Source: an uncultured bacterium
GTDB lineage: Bacteria; Cyanobacteriota; Vampirovibrionia; Gastranaerophilales; Gastranaerophilaceae
DNA length: 58,298 nt
NCBI GenBank assembly: GCA_900551675.1
Contig: URXH01000001.1
Span: 1 to 58,298 of the forward strand
Reading direction: 5' to 3'
A program made the position numbers and the translations under genes. The notes below the pieces were generated by a model. That model searched no databases. It had not been told where the DNA came from and was given only the letters and a program-made list of their open reading frames with translations. Shown in pieces: positions 25,765 through 35,656 of the stretch (the first letter of the stretch is position 1; every line of letters begins with the position of its first letter).

Positions 25765-27036
25765 TCAACTGCTAAAATTTGTAATGTAATCAACAACTTC
25801 GTTCATGGAATAAATATCTTTAACGACAAGAAAATTTTTGCCGGTTTTCTCTTTTACATAATCCAGAGTTTTTCCATCCAAAAAAGCTTCGGAGTATGGT
25901 TTTAACATTACTGACGGAATTATTATAAGATCAGTATCCAGATTTTTTACGGTTCTAATTAAATCATCCGTTGTAATAAGCCCCGAAACAGTAATATTCT
26001 GCCCCCAGTATTTTGATTTTACAGGGTTTACAGCTGCCGTAAGATTTTTTATTTTGTTTAATTTATCCGCAATTTTTTCGATAGCATAAACTGCAGCATA
26101 ACCTGTTGCAAAAGATATTCTGAACGGCTTTGAAATTTTTTTGGGAAGTGTAAGCTTTTTAAAATTTTCAAGCAGTAAGCGTAAAGAGCCAACGCCGTCT
26201 TCAAGCTGGCTGAAATTCCCGTAATATTTAGCGGGCGGAATATCTTTTTCGGCAAGAAGAAAGAATTCATCAGAACAGCAAACCCGTTTATATTTTGAAG
26301 CAATTGCAAGTGTTCGCTCCGCGCATTTTTTATCAACCTGAACAAGCCATTTTTTTCTAAACTTAGTAACACCGACAGGAACAATCGCTGTTGAAAGAAC
26401 CGTATTTTTTAGCAGAGCAAGATCTGATAAAGTACGTTCAAGTTCATCCCCGTCATTATACCCGGGGCAAAGCACAATTTGCGCATGGAAAGGAATTTTA
26501 TTTTTTCTGAACCACTTAAGATTTTCCAAAGCTTTACCTGCATTTGGATTTTTTAGCATTTTAACACGCAAATCAGGATTTGTCGTATGCACCGAAACAT
26601 AAAAAGGTCCCAGATGCATACGTTTTATACGCTCTTTATCAGCATCAGTAAGATTGGTCAGAGTAATGTAAGTTCCCTGCAGATAAGACAGCCTGTAATC
26701 ATCATCTTTTACGTAAAGAGTCTCTCTCAGACCTTTTGGCTGCTGATCTACAAAACAAAATATACAGTGATTTAAACATGGCTTTACCCTGTCAAAAACC
26801 GCGCATTCAAAAACAATACCTAAATCCTCATCATAATTTTTTTCAAGCTCAATAATTTCTGTATCGCCGTCTGTCTTTTTCACTTCAAGTGTCAGAAAAT
26901 CAGATTTACACAAAAAATTATAGTCAATCATATCAAGCATTATAGTATTATCAATTGATACAATTTCATCACCCGCAGAAATACCGAGTTCTTCTGCAAT
27001 AGAATCTTTTATTACTGAACTAACTATTGCGGGCAT
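25765..27036 (-). CDS. PDZ-DUF512 iron-sulfur protein
   Basis: About 423 residues. An N-terminal PDZ-like segment (DSIAEELGISAGDEIVSID) is followed by a CxxxCxxC cluster, CLNHCIFCFVDQ, typical of radical-SAM-like iron-sulfur sites, and the DUF512 C-terminal domain with ITVSGLITTDDL. The family was described from cyanobacteria and some Firmicutes; its reaction is unknown. ATG 27036 is chosen for its GGAG eight bases upstream. The gene overlaps the PadR gene by 17 bases, so the two are co-transcribed. Confidence 0.85.
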   Translation of the reverse strand: MPAIVSSVIKDSIAEELGISAGDEIVSIDNTIMLDMIDYNFLCKSDFLTLEVKKTDGDTEIIELEKNYDEDLGIVFECAVFDRVKPCLNHCIFCFVDQQPKGLRETLYVKDDDYRLSYLQGTYITLTNLTDADKERIKRMHLGPFYVSVHTTNPDLRVKMLKNPNAGKALENLKWFRKNKIPFHAQIVLCPGYNDGDELERTLSDLALLKNTVLSTAIVPVGVTKFRKKWLVQVDKKCAERTLAIASKYKRVCCSDEFFLLAEKDIPPAKYYGNFSQLEDGVGSLRLLLENFKKLTLPKKISKPFRISFATGYAAVYAIEKIADKLNKIKNLTAAVNPVKSKYWGQNITVSGLITTDDLIRTVKNLDTDLIIIPSVMLKPYSEAFLDGKTLDYVKEKTGKNFLVVKDIYSMNEVVDYITNFSS

Positions 27037-27544
27037 TGTCCTTCTCCAATCCTTCAACAAGAGTAATCAGATTTGAATATTCGCAAAGTGCATTATCAAG
27101 AACTATTTTTTGATAAAAATTAATTTTGTTATATTCGTCATTCAAAACATTTTGTGCAAATGTTCTAAATTGCATAGCACGAGATTTTACGGAGAAAAAC
27201 AATCGTTTTTTCTCATCAAAATCAAGACAATCCGCACAACAAAGCTTTACTCTTGCGTTAGACAAAAATTGAATGGGATTATCACTTAGATCTTCTAATA
27301 ATAAACGTTTTAATTCATGAATACCATTCTTTGATATTTCATAATAAACAGACAACTTTCCGCCATCTGACATAAGTTTTCTTGAAGAAATACATTCCTT
27401 TTCTTCCAATCGTCTCAAAGCAGGTTTCAAAGCTCCGAAACTCGGATTGGTAAAAGGCGCAAAAATATCTAATATACGCTTTTGAATTGCATACATAGTA
27501 AAATCACGCTTTAACAAAACATACAAAATTAAAAGTTCTATCAT
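27020..27544 (-). CDS. PadR-family transcriptional regulator
   Basis: A 174-residue protein beginning MIELLILYVLLKRDFTMYAI. The N-terminal winged helix includes LKPALRRLEEKECISSRKL and YYEISKNGIHELKRLLLE, characteristic of PadR regulators, followed by a helical C-terminal dimerisation part. ATG 27544 is preferred because a TGTTATATT box lies six bases upstream, suggesting a leaderless transcript. It overlaps and probably controls the DUF512 gene. Confidence 0.8.
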   Translation of the reverse strand: MIELLILYVLLKRDFTMYAIQKRILDIFAPFTNPSFGALKPALRRLEEKECISSRKLMSDGGKLSVYYEISKNGIHELKRLLLEDLSDNPIQFLSNARVKLCCADCLDFDEKKRLFFSVKSRAMQFRTFAQNVLNDEYNKINFYQKIVLDNALCEYSNLITLVEGLEKDNARNS

Positions 27545-27560
27545 AGAAATAATATAACAC

Positions 27561-27590
27561 AAAAAACGTCTGAAATTCAGACGTTTTTTT
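27561..27590 (-). terminator. Terminator of the 27637-28545 gene pair
   Basis: AAAAAACGTCTGA / TCAGACGTTTTTT hairpin with T run on the minus strand. Confidence 0.85.
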
Positions 27591-27636
27591 ATATATAAAA
27601 TCTGGCAAATTTAATATATTTGTCTTATACGCTTGT

Positions 27637-28008
27637 TTATGAAAGTGCCATTAAAGCTTTCACAGAACGCGCATTGTCTCTAACTTCTTCATCGGAATGC
27701 TGATCTACGGTATCTTCCAATATTTTCATAGCTTCAGATTTATCATCAAGGGACAATAATTCGTTAATAGTGCTCATTGCAACAACTGTTGACATGTCGT
27801 TAATACCTTTTCCTTTATTGGTAATAACAACTTTTAAAGAATCATGCATATTTTTCTTAACAAGAGCACGCGCAGTCATTTCTCTGATAGCATCTACTTT
27901 AGAATTTGTTCCTACATCTTCTAAAATAGAAATTGTTTCAGGATTCGGATTTAATCCTAAACCTTCAATAATATTTGTTACATCTTTAACTATTTTTTTA
28001 TCTGTCAT
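27637..28008 (-). CDS. Helical repeat protein of unknown function (123 aa)
   Basis: All-helical composition with phased leucine and aspartate patterns (EDVGTNSKVDAIREMTARAL, then SLDDKSEAMKILEDTVDQHSD), compatible with a few HEAT- or armadillo-like repeats. There is no signal peptide or membrane span. It starts 18 bases after the 28027 gene and is likely co-transcribed with it. Confidence 0.7.
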   Translation of the reverse strand: MTDKKIVKDVTNIIEGLGLNPNPETISILEDVGTNSKVDAIREMTARALVKKNMHDSLKVVITNKGKGINDMSTVVAMSTINELLSLDDKSEAMKILEDTVDQHSDEEVRDNARSVKALMALS

Positions 28009-28026
28009 CTTAATTTTTCCTCCCTA

Positions 28027-28545
28027 CTAAACCTCTGCAGCTTCCCAAAGAGCAATTTTATCAGTTGCAAGCTGTCTTGCTGCAGCCATGTCATCCATTT
28101 TAGCCACAGATTTTACGGAAACTCCGGAAGAAATCAGATCTGTTACGGATGTCCCCAGTGTTTCTTTAACCGAATTAAACATAGAAATTGCTTTGTCTTT
28201 AGCCGGAGAGAAAGAAATTTCAATATTGTTCAGTTTGTTCCAGCTGTTAACCACATTGTCTTTAATTTTGTTACCAAACTCAACAACAGAATTAATCATG
28301 TTCTGGAATTTTTCACCGATACCTGAAATAGAACCAACCAAAGCGCTGGCTTTCAATTTTCCGGTAAAGTTAATTTTGCTGTCATTTTTGTTAGAAGATT
28401 CAAATACATCCGCAGTCAGCACATTACCTTTAAAAGAAGAAGCTGAAAAAGGATTTGTTGAATTTGAATTTCTCTGGGTAGATGTTTCGTGCTTGCTTGT
28501 GTTGAATAAGCGTTCACGAATTGATGGGATTGATAAATTTGCCAT
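28027..28545 (-). CDS. Hypothetical protein with two F[KT]G motifs (172 aa)
   Basis: An unrecognised protein. The N-terminal 70 residues are polar and low-complexity (S/N/T rich) and contain SSFKG (F38) and INFTG (F60). They are followed by a glycine-containing hydrophobic segment and a helical part. The F[KTN]G motif links it to the proteins at 18691, 35657 and 37147. AAAGGAT precedes the ATG. First gene of a pair with the helical protein at 27637. Confidence 0.7.
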   Translation of the reverse strand: MANLSIPSIRERLFNTSKHETSTQRNSNSTNPFSASSFKGNVLTADVFESSNKNDSKINFTGKLKASALVGSISGIGEKFQNMINSVVEFGNKIKDNVVNSWNKLNNIEISFSPAKDKAISMFNSVKETLGTSVTDLISSGVSVKSVAKMDDMAAARQLATDKIALWEAAEV

Positions 28546-28683
28546 GTTAATTATCCTTTCGTATAACTTTTTTCGACTTTAATAGAATATCATTATAAAA
28601 AATATTATGGCTCAACCTTTTGGTGTATTCTTGATTGAAATTCTTATACTTTAGTTGTAAAATTTAGCAAGAGGGAATTGAAT

Positions 28684-29460
28684 ATGGGATATGAAAATTT
28701 AGATAAACTTATAGAAACGGTGCGTACTCTGCGTTCTCCGCAAGGATGCGAATGGGATAGAGCACAAACTCACAAAAGCCTGCGCCCCAACATGCTTGAA
28801 GAAGCTTATGAAGCTGTTGATGCCATGGATTCAGGCGATATCAAACATTTAAAAGAAGAACTCGGAGATGTCTTGCTTCAGGTACTTTTACATTCACAAA
28901 TTGCTGATGATGAGGGAGAATTTAATCTTGATGATGTTGCAAAAGGTTTGAATGAAAAGCTAATTCACAGACATCCGCATGTATTTGGTAATGTTAAAGT
29001 AAGTTCCACACAGGATATAATCGACAACTGGGATAAATTGAAAAAAGAAGAAAAACCGCACAGAAAATCTGCCATGGACGGAATTTCAAAATCACAGTCA
29101 GCATTAATGAGCGCTCAAAAGATAAGCAAACGTGCGGTAAAGCAGGGATTTGAATGGCCTGACGAAAACACGTTATATGAATGTATTTATTCGGAATTTG
29201 AAGAATTTAAAGACGCTGTGAAAGAAAAGAATACAGAGCACATGGAAGAAGAAATGGGTGATATTCTTTTTGCGGTAGTAAATCTTGCACGCTGGAACAA
29301 AATCGATGCTGAACAGGCTCTTTTAAAAGCTAATAAAAAATTTACGGCACGCTTCAGAAAAATGGAAGAATTAGCTGAAAAACCGTTAGAAGAATACGAT
29401 TTCAGGGAATATGATATATTATGGAAGCGGGCTAAGGAATGCATATCTCATAATTGTTAA
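28684..29460 (+). CDS. mazG: Nucleoside triphosphate pyrophosphohydrolase MazG
   Basis: Hydrolyses nucleoside triphosphates to monophosphates and pyrophosphate, cleaning the nucleotide pool. It has two MazG domains: the first with CEWDRAQTH, EEAYEAVDAM and EELGDVLLQVLLH, the second with EEFKDAVKEKN and EEEMGDILFAVVNLARW, both keeping the ExxE...ExxD metal site. About 258 residues. ATG 28684 is placed eight bases after GAGGG. A promoter TTGAAA-17-TAAAAT lies upstream. Confidence 0.94.
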   Translation: MGYENLDKLIETVRTLRSPQGCEWDRAQTHKSLRPNMLEEAYEAVDAMDSGDIKHLKEELGDVLLQVLLHSQIADDEGEFNLDDVAKGLNEKLIHRHPHVFGNVKVSSTQDIIDNWDKLKKEEKPHRKSAMDGISKSQSALMSAQKISKRAVKQGFEWPDENTLYECIYSEFEEFKDAVKEKNTEHMEEEMGDILFAVVNLARWNKIDAEQALLKANKKFTARFRKMEELAEKPLEEYDFREYDILWKRAKECISHNC

Positions 29461-29546
29461 CAAATGTAAAGTATCGTTACCCCAAAAAGGCAATTCCTAA
29501 ATAAAAAAATCCTTTATATAAATATACAGGAAAGAGGATAAGATTT

Positions 29547-29750
29547 ATGAAAGAACAGGAATTAAATACTTTAATGTCTGTAGTTTCAGACCCTATTAAT
29601 AATGTTTATAAAATTAATTCAAGAAAAGATCTGGAAGAAATTCAGCGCATTATAAGAATTTTCAATATTGCTGAAAACCAGCATAATAAACATGCAATGC
29701 TTTCTATCAAAAATCTTGCCACTTTAAGACTTGTTTTAAGCAACAATTAA
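29547..29750 (+). CDS. Small hypothetical protein (67 aa)
   Basis: A short helical protein beginning MKEQELNTLMSVVSDPINN, with a charged middle (SRKDLEEIQRIIRIFN) and a basic end. GGAAAGAGG precedes the ATG and a terminator follows, so expression is credible. No family recognised. Confidence 0.65.
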   Translation: MKEQELNTLMSVVSDPINNVYKINSRKDLEEIQRIIRIFNIAENQHNKHAMLSIKNLATLRLVLSNN

Positions 29751-29784
29751 TAATTTCGCCCGCAAATTAAACCATAATAAATTA

Positions 29785-29809
29785 AAAGCCCTGAAATATT
29801 CAGGGCTTT
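29785..29809. terminator. Terminator between convergent 29547 and dgkA
   Basis: AAAGCCCTGA / TCAGGGCTTT hairpin. The T run is better on the minus strand. Confidence 0.7.
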
Positions 29810-29819
29810 GCTGTTATTT

Positions 29820-30194
29820 TTAAGAAATTTTTAATATTGCAGAACCGAACAAAATTATTCCTATAACAATTGCAATAACAGATGCAAACATCACAGCTCC
29901 GGCAGAAATATCCTTTGCCATTCCGACAAGCCTTGAATACCTGTTATGGAATACAGCATCCAGAGAAAATTCTACAGCCGAATTTACCATCTCCGTTACG
30001 ATTAAAAAAACAATAGTAAAAAGCATTATACACATTCTCTCCACAGTAAAATCAAGAACAAACGCCAGTGCAAGAACTACCATTGCAATACAAAAATGCA
30101 CTCTTATATTGACCTCTGACTTTAATACAAGCCGCATACCCTTTCTTGCATTTTTAAAGGTGTTTGAAAATCCCTGCTGTTTAAATTTTGTCAT
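29820..30194 (-). CDS. dgkA: Diacylglycerol/undecaprenol kinase family protein
   Basis: A 124-residue membrane protein with three spans. The signature TEMVNSAVEFSLDAVF carries the catalytic glutamate and EFSLD motif of the prokaryotic DgkA family. In Gram-positive-like versions the substrate is undecaprenol, so lipid-carrier recycling is likely. It overlaps ybeY by four bases, the usual pgpH-ybeY-dgkA arrangement. Confidence 0.9.
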   Translation of the reverse strand: MTKFKQQGFSNTFKNARKGMRLVLKSEVNIRVHFCIAMVVLALAFVLDFTVERMCIMLFTIVFLIVTEMVNSAVEFSLDAVFHNRYSRLVGMAKDISAGAVMFASVIAIVIGIILFGSAILKIS

Positions 30195-30688
30195 ACCCCT
30201 ATACTTTCCAGTGCTTTGTTTTGTAAATCTATAACAAAATTATAATCTTCTTCTGTCTGGTGGTCAAATCCAAGAAGATGCAAAATACCGTGGCTGATTA
30301 AAAAAGAAAGTTCAAATTCCTTTGCAACACCTTTTTTTTCAGCTTCTTCTATAACTTTATCCAGTGCAATAATAACTTCTCCAAGGTTAATTTCTCCGTC
30401 AAAAACAAATTTTTCTTCACTATCCGCAAAAATTGCAAAAGTAATTATGTCTGCTGGATAATCTTTGTTTCTGTATTCCTTGTTAATTTCATAAGTTTTG
30501 ACGCTGTTACAATAAAGAAAATCAAATGAAACTGACCTGTAATCAAATCCGAAAAGACAGGAACGCTCATAAATTTCAGGAATAGAAAGATAAAATTTAA
30601 GAATTTTTTTTGCAATATTTAAAAATCTTTTTTCATCGACATTCCAGCCTTCAAAGATATTCTCACTAAAAATATTAAATTTAGTCAT
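30191..30688 (-). CDS. ybeY: Endoribonuclease YbeY, rRNA maturation factor
   Basis: Single-strand RNase for 16S rRNA 3'-end maturation and ribosome quality control. The zinc site HGILHLLGFDH is intact. With the ATG at 30688 (GAGG eight bases upstream) it has about 165 residues, normal for the family. It overlaps the pgpH stop by eight bases. Confidence 0.93.
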   Translation of the reverse strand: MTKFNIFSENIFEGWNVDEKRFLNIAKKILKFYLSIPEIYERSCLFGFDYRSVSFDFLYCNSVKTYEINKEYRNKDYPADIITFAIFADSEEKFVFDGEINLGEVIIALDKVIEEAEKKGVAKEFELSFLISHGILHLLGFDHQTEEDYNFVIDLQNKALESIGV

Positions 30689-32897
30689 TCTTATCCTCTT
30701 TAGGCTTATTTTCATCCTGCGCAGGTTTTTCTCCTTCCAGCTGTTTAATTTTATTTTCCAGATCTTCATCAAGGAGTTTAGCCGGCATGTTTATCTTCTG
30801 TTTTTGCAGCTCTTCTGCCAGATTTTCCTGATATTTAATTCTGTTATGCTGCATTCCGCGCAAAATACGGGAAAAAGTAGATGCTATTGTTTTTATATCT
30901 TTCAGAGTAAGCGGGCTGTCTGATAATTGCCCGTCATTCAATCTTTCCACTATAATTTTGTTAATCATGCCTTCAATTTCTTCAGGCGTAGGATTTTTTA
31001 GCGAACGAACAGCTGATTCTACAGCATCTGCTATCATCAAAATCGCGGTTTCTTTTGTATTCGGTTTTGGCCCTGCGTATCTGAACTGTTCTTCTTTAAC
31101 GTTATCTGCGCCCTCTTCTTTCACAGCCTGATTATAAAAATAACTTGCAAGCCCTTCTCCATGATGCTGGGTAATAAAATTTTGAATGACCTGAGGAAGT
31201 TTATACTCCTTTGCTATTTCAATACCGTCTTTAGGGTGGGCGGTAATAATCATTTTACTTATTCTTGGCGTAAACTTGTTATGAGGGTTCTCTATTAAAA
31301 AGTAAGACTGATTTTCTACAAAGAATAACGGACGTTTTAATTTGCCGATATCATGGTATAAGGCTCCGACACGTGCAAGAATAGGATCCGCACCGATTGC
31401 TTCCGCTGCAGCTTCGCATAAATTTGATACCATCAAACTATGGTGATAAGTACCGGGAGCATCAATTTGAAGTCTTTTTAAAAGCTTCTGGTTATGATCA
31501 CCCAATTCTGCGAGTCCGTATGGCGTAATTATTTTAAACATACTTTCTAAAAGAGGCAAAAGCCCTGATGCTATAATCGCACTGAATATGCCGTTTAAAA
31601 GAATATATAAGCAGTTTTTTATAATTAAAACATTATCAACCTCTATAAGGCATTTTTCAAGAATATATATGCTGAAAACAATTATTAAGCCTGCAATTCC
31701 GATATTAAAGCCGTTTTTTATAACATCCACACGCTCTGCATATCTTATCTGCGACATAGTAACGGAAGACAATATACTCAAAAGCAAAAATGCAACCAAA
31801 AACTGTATATTATACTGATATCCTATTGTCATAACAGAAAGAAGCAATACTGATGCGACAAACGCAATTCTGGGTTTTGTAAATATAGACATTAATATTA
31901 AAAACGCAGGAATAGGTATCACATAAGGCGAAAAACCCGTCGGGAGAACAACTCCGATAAACGCAATCAACAGAGAAAGAAACGAAGAAATAGCCAGATA
32001 TCTAGGCTGTAAATAATCTTTCTCAAAAAATTTCATATAATAAAGGAACAAAAATGTACCAATAAAAACAATTACATAAATAGCAGAAAGTCCTGCAGGA
32101 TTAAGTTCATAAACATTGTAGCCTGCCTGACGCAGAGCATCTCTTTTCAATCTGGTAACAGGCTCGCCGTTAAATAAAATCTTATCGCCTTTCTGAAATA
32201 CTACTTCATAAGGTTTTACTGAATTCTGGGCATTTTTTCTTGCAATTTCCGTTGCAAATTCATCGACAACAAGATTAGGCACAATAACCTGTTCAAGTAT
32301 TGCCTTTATAACAGATACCTGACGCTTTGAAACATTTGATACAAGATTATTCAAAATTATACTGTCGATATTATCTTTTTCGTAATCTTTCTCTGTTATT
32401 CCGACTCTCAAAATATTCGAAAGCGTCAAATTTGACTTGTCAAAAACTTCATGAAGGCTGTTTTCATCTGCCCTCAGCAGAAAATTTATAATAAATGCTC
32501 TTTTGGAATTATCGGATAAATCAAATAATATGCCCAGTTCTTCCGTTTTCACTGAATCCGACACATCTTTTTTTCTTATCTGCATAATCGATGTCTGCAG
32601 AGTTTGGAGATTTGTCTTAATAAATTCATCTTCAGCAGGTGCCATAACAGGTTCAACTTTCTGTGCGACTTCTTTTCGATGCTGTTCTGTACGCTTTACA
32701 TCTTCAACCGTTAAAGTTTTCTGGGCAATAATATCGCGTTTGCTTATTCCGTTTTCTATAATATTCTGGAAAAAGAAATTTTGTGATGCAATAATTGCAG
32801 TCATTAATACAGTAAAACCAATAAAAGAAAAAACTTTGACAGATTGTGCAGAGGTTATAAAATCCCTAAGCTTAGATACAAATTCAAATTTCGCCAT
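30681..32897 (-). CDS. pgpH: 7TM-HD family phosphohydrolase (PgpH-like c-di-AMP phosphodiesterase)
   Basis: A 738-residue membrane enzyme. One N-terminal span is followed by an extracytoplasmic 7TMR-HDED domain (to about 265), seven spans (about 270-470), and a cytoplasmic HD domain with HHSLMVSNL, LYHDIGKLKRP and AHPKDGIEIAK. The C-terminal tail is lysine/glutamate-rich. Members degrade c-di-AMP to pApA. The cyclase that would make the messenger, cdaA, lies at 40278. It heads the pgpH-ybeY-dgkA operon. Confidence 0.92.
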   Translation of the reverse strand: MAKFEFVSKLRDFITSAQSVKVFSFIGFTVLMTAIIASQNFFFQNIIENGISKRDIIAQKTLTVEDVKRTEQHRKEVAQKVEPVMAPAEDEFIKTNLQTLQTSIMQIRKKDVSDSVKTEELGILFDLSDNSKRAFIINFLLRADENSLHEVFDKSNLTLSNILRVGITEKDYEKDNIDSIILNNLVSNVSKRQVSVIKAILEQVIVPNLVVDEFATEIARKNAQNSVKPYEVVFQKGDKILFNGEPVTRLKRDALRQAGYNVYELNPAGLSAIYVIVFIGTFLFLYYMKFFEKDYLQPRYLAISSFLSLLIAFIGVVLPTGFSPYVIPIPAFLILMSIFTKPRIAFVASVLLLSVMTIGYQYNIQFLVAFLLLSILSSVTMSQIRYAERVDVIKNGFNIGIAGLIIVFSIYILEKCLIEVDNVLIIKNCLYILLNGIFSAIIASGLLPLLESMFKIITPYGLAELGDHNQKLLKRLQIDAPGTYHHSLMVSNLCEAAAEAIGADPILARVGALYHDIGKLKRPLFFVENQSYFLIENPHNKFTPRISKMIITAHPKDGIEIAKEYKLPQVIQNFITQHHGEGLASYFYNQAVKEEGADNVKEEQFRYAGPKPNTKETAILMIADAVESAVRSLKNPTPEEIEGMINKIIVERLNDGQLSDSPLTLKDIKTIASTFSRILRGMQHNRIKYQENLAEELQKQKINMPAKLLDEDLENKIKQLEGEKPAQDENKPKEDKND

Positions 32898-32948
32898 ATA
32901 TATAAATTCCTGTTTTTATAAATTTATCTTTTAATATATTATAACTTC

Positions 32949-33893
32949 CTAATTTTTTTTCAAGTCCTGAAGTTTCAGTCGTCTTTGTACATCTTCAAGC
33001 AGTTTGCGGTTTATTGAGAGAAGTTCAGAAACAATTGCAATGACGCCTATCTGAACACCGATTATAATCAGTATTGCAGAAAGAATTAAAGACTGTATGT
33101 GCCCTGATCCGCTGCCAAATGCATAAAACCACAAAAATCTCAGGCCTATTACAACACCTGCTGTAAAAAATATTCCTGCTAGAATTGCAAAAAATCTAAA
33201 GGGTCTGTAGATTATAAACATCCTGACCATTGTAAACATAGAACGTCTTACATAATCAAATATATTTTTTACAAGCTTTGATTCTCTTAAATCAGGATTT
33301 ACATTTATCGGCACGCATTTAAGCTGCAATCCTTTCGCTTTTGCCTGAATTATAGTATCCAGCGTATATGTATAATTATCAAATACATTCAGCTGAATTG
33401 CCGCATTTCTTGAAAATGCCCTGAAACCGCTCGGAGCATCTTCAATATCCGTTGAACTCAAAAGTCGCATAACATATGAGCCGAGTTTTTGCAAAAATTT
33501 CTTCAGCGGAGAAAAATGAGCAATTTTAGACACAGGTCTTGAGCCGATAACCATATCGGCATCACCATCAAGTATAGGCTTAACCAGTTTTTCAATATCA
33601 TCCGCACAATACTGATTATCGGCATCTGTATTAACAATAATATCAGCCCCTAGAGCAAGAGCCTTATTAATACCTCCTACAAAAGCTTTTGCAAGGCCGC
33701 AGTTATGAGGCATGCTGACAAAATGTTTGACACCAAGATTTTTTGCAATTTCAACAGTTTTATCTGTTGAACCGTCATCAATAATCAATACCTCAATCTC
33801 ATCAATTCCGTTGATTTTGTCAGGCAGTGCCTTTAATGTAACAGGCAGAGAATCCTCTTCGTTATAGCAGGGAATTTGAATTATCAGCTTCAT
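32949..33893 (-). CDS. Family 2 glycosyltransferase with C-terminal membrane domain
   Basis: 314 residues. The GT2 fold has IPCYNEEDSLP, VLIIDDGSTDKT and the DTDADNQY region (NTDADNQYCADDI), followed by two C-terminal membrane spans. It resembles dolichol/polyprenol-phosphate sugar synthases, which load mannose or glucose on a lipid carrier. That would supply the divergent ArnT-like transferase at 33953, but the donor sugar is unknown. Confidence 0.87.
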   Translation of the reverse strand: MKLIIQIPCYNEEDSLPVTLKALPDKINGIDEIEVLIIDDGSTDKTVEIAKNLGVKHFVSMPHNCGLAKAFVGGINKALALGADIIVNTDADNQYCADDIEKLVKPILDGDADMVIGSRPVSKIAHFSPLKKFLQKLGSYVMRLLSSTDIEDAPSGFRAFSRNAAIQLNVFDNYTYTLDTIIQAKAKGLQLKCVPINVNPDLRESKLVKNIFDYVRRSMFTMVRMFIIYRPFRFFAILAGIFFTAGVVIGLRFLWFYAFGSGSGHIQSLILSAILIIIGVQIGVIAIVSELLSINRKLLEDVQRRLKLQDLKKN

Positions 33894-33952
33894 AAACTTC
33901 CTCTTTTAAATTTTTCTTTTTATTATATAATTAAAGAGGGATTTTGACAATC

Positions 33953-35590
33953 GTGAAAAAATTCATCGCAATAACTGCAATAGTTGTTTTAGGGTTAATT
34001 TTAAGACTTATATTTATTAATAAGCCTGACGGTTTGTGGAATGATGAATATGTAAGCTGGATAATTGCTGCAGCACCTTTCGGGAACGGCTTTATTCAGG
34101 CAGTAAAATCTCAATGCCACATGCCGTTTTACTATCTTTATCTTAAATTCTTTATGGCAATTTTCGGACAGAGCGATTTAGTCTTGAGGCTGACTTCTGT
34201 ATTTGCAGGAATTCTATCAATTATTGCAATGTATTTTGCGGGACGGGAAAGAAATGAAAGAACAGGATTATACTGCGCAGGATTTGCTGCGGTGAGTTCA
34301 TTCCTTATTTATTACTCTCAGGAAGTTAGATTGTATCAGATACTGTTTTTCTTCTCTGCATTGAACCTTTTGTATACAATAAAATGTATAAAACAACCTG
34401 TCAGACGTAATTTTATTCTATATGCAATATTTAATTTTCTAATTCTTTTCACCCACACAATAGGTTTTGTTTTTGTTTTCTTCAATCTCATATTTCTTAG
34501 TATAAACTTATACAAACAATTTAAAAAAGTTATAACAGCCGTCTGGATTTCAATATTCGCAGGCGGTATTATTTTATCTCCCATGATAATACACATTCTA
34601 ACCGGCAGATCGTTCTCTCAATGGTGGGGTAATTTTTCATTATCTAAAATCGGCTTTTTATTTACCGATTATTTTTCTCCGGTGCTCACAAACCTTACAA
34701 ATGCCCCTGATAACTTTTTCTATGCGCCGAAACTTGCATTTTTCATGCTTGTACCTGCAATAATATGCATTTTCTTTATATACAAATCTCTTATAAAAAA
34801 TAAATTTAACATAGGACTTTTCACAGTATGTGCTGCAACAATTCTAATACTTATCTGCGCAGCACTAAGCGGAAAACTTGTATTTATAACAAAATATTCG
34901 ATTGAAATATATCCGGCTCTAATTTATCTTGTCTGCTTCGGTGCAGACAGCATTGATCACAAAAAATTAAGAAACACCCTTGTAATTTTATATTGTCTGA
35001 TAAGTCTTGGTTATATAGCTTTTGCGCCTTATTCTTCCCCCAAAATGCACCGCGCAGAAGGGCATAAAATTCCCGCAGATATAATAACTCAGCTTAATCT
35101 CAATAAAGATGACATAATTCTGCTTGAATATTATTCTGCAGACAGATTTTATAAATATATTGATTTTTCGAACTACAGAGTTAAAGAAATTCATAAAGGG
35201 AATTTTAACGAATATTTAAGCAAAAATACAACTTATCATGAGGCATACAGAAACGGGAAAAATATTTACAGAGACATTTTCAAATATGACAACAATACGT
35301 ATCTTAATAATCTCATAAAAAACAGTATTACAAATGAGCTTAAGCCCGGTCAAAGCGTTGTAATGATAATCTTAAACAGCGTGGCTTTTTATTCTCCCGA
35401 TGACATAAAAGAAATAGCCCAAAATGATAATTTATATAACGAAAAACCTTTATTATTCATGGTATTTTCATATATCAAGTACAAAACATTTACGGAACTT
35501 GCCAAAACACTTGCGATAACTAACGTTGCGCAGAAAGGGAACTGGACTCTTGTAAAATTTACAAAACTTAATAATAACATACAAAAATAG
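33953..35590 (+). CDS. ArnT/PMT-like polyprenyl-phosphate-sugar transferase
   Basis: About 545 residues with ten or more membrane spans and a C-terminal soluble part. The catalytic-type acidic pair sits in GLWNDEYVSWI in the first external loop, and SQEVRLYQ is another family block. It would use a lipid-linked sugar to glycosylate an envelope acceptor. GTG 33953 is chosen because the ribosome site AAAGAGGG is too close to the alternative TTG at 33944; the choice is not certain. Divergent from the GT2 gene. Confidence 0.82.
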   Translation: MKKFIAITAIVVLGLILRLIFINKPDGLWNDEYVSWIIAAAPFGNGFIQAVKSQCHMPFYYLYLKFFMAIFGQSDLVLRLTSVFAGILSIIAMYFAGRERNERTGLYCAGFAAVSSFLIYYSQEVRLYQILFFFSALNLLYTIKCIKQPVRRNFILYAIFNFLILFTHTIGFVFVFFNLIFLSINLYKQFKKVITAVWISIFAGGIILSPMIIHILTGRSFSQWWGNFSLSKIGFLFTDYFSPVLTNLTNAPDNFFYAPKLAFFMLVPAIICIFFIYKSLIKNKFNIGLFTVCAATILILICAALSGKLVFITKYSIEIYPALIYLVCFGADSIDHKKLRNTLVILYCLISLGYIAFAPYSSPKMHRAEGHKIPADIITQLNLNKDDIILLEYYSADRFYKYIDFSNYRVKEIHKGNFNEYLSKNTTYHEAYRNGKNIYRDIFKYDNNTYLNNLIKNSITNELKPGQSVVMIILNSVAFYSPDDIKEIAQNDNLYNEKPLLFMVFSYIKYKTFTELAKTLAITNVAQKGNWTLVKFTKLNNNIQK

Positions 35591-35656
35591 CAATTTTTTG
35601 TATGTTTAAACCTCTATATATATGGAAGGTTTCATCGTAGTAGTAGGAAGAAAAAT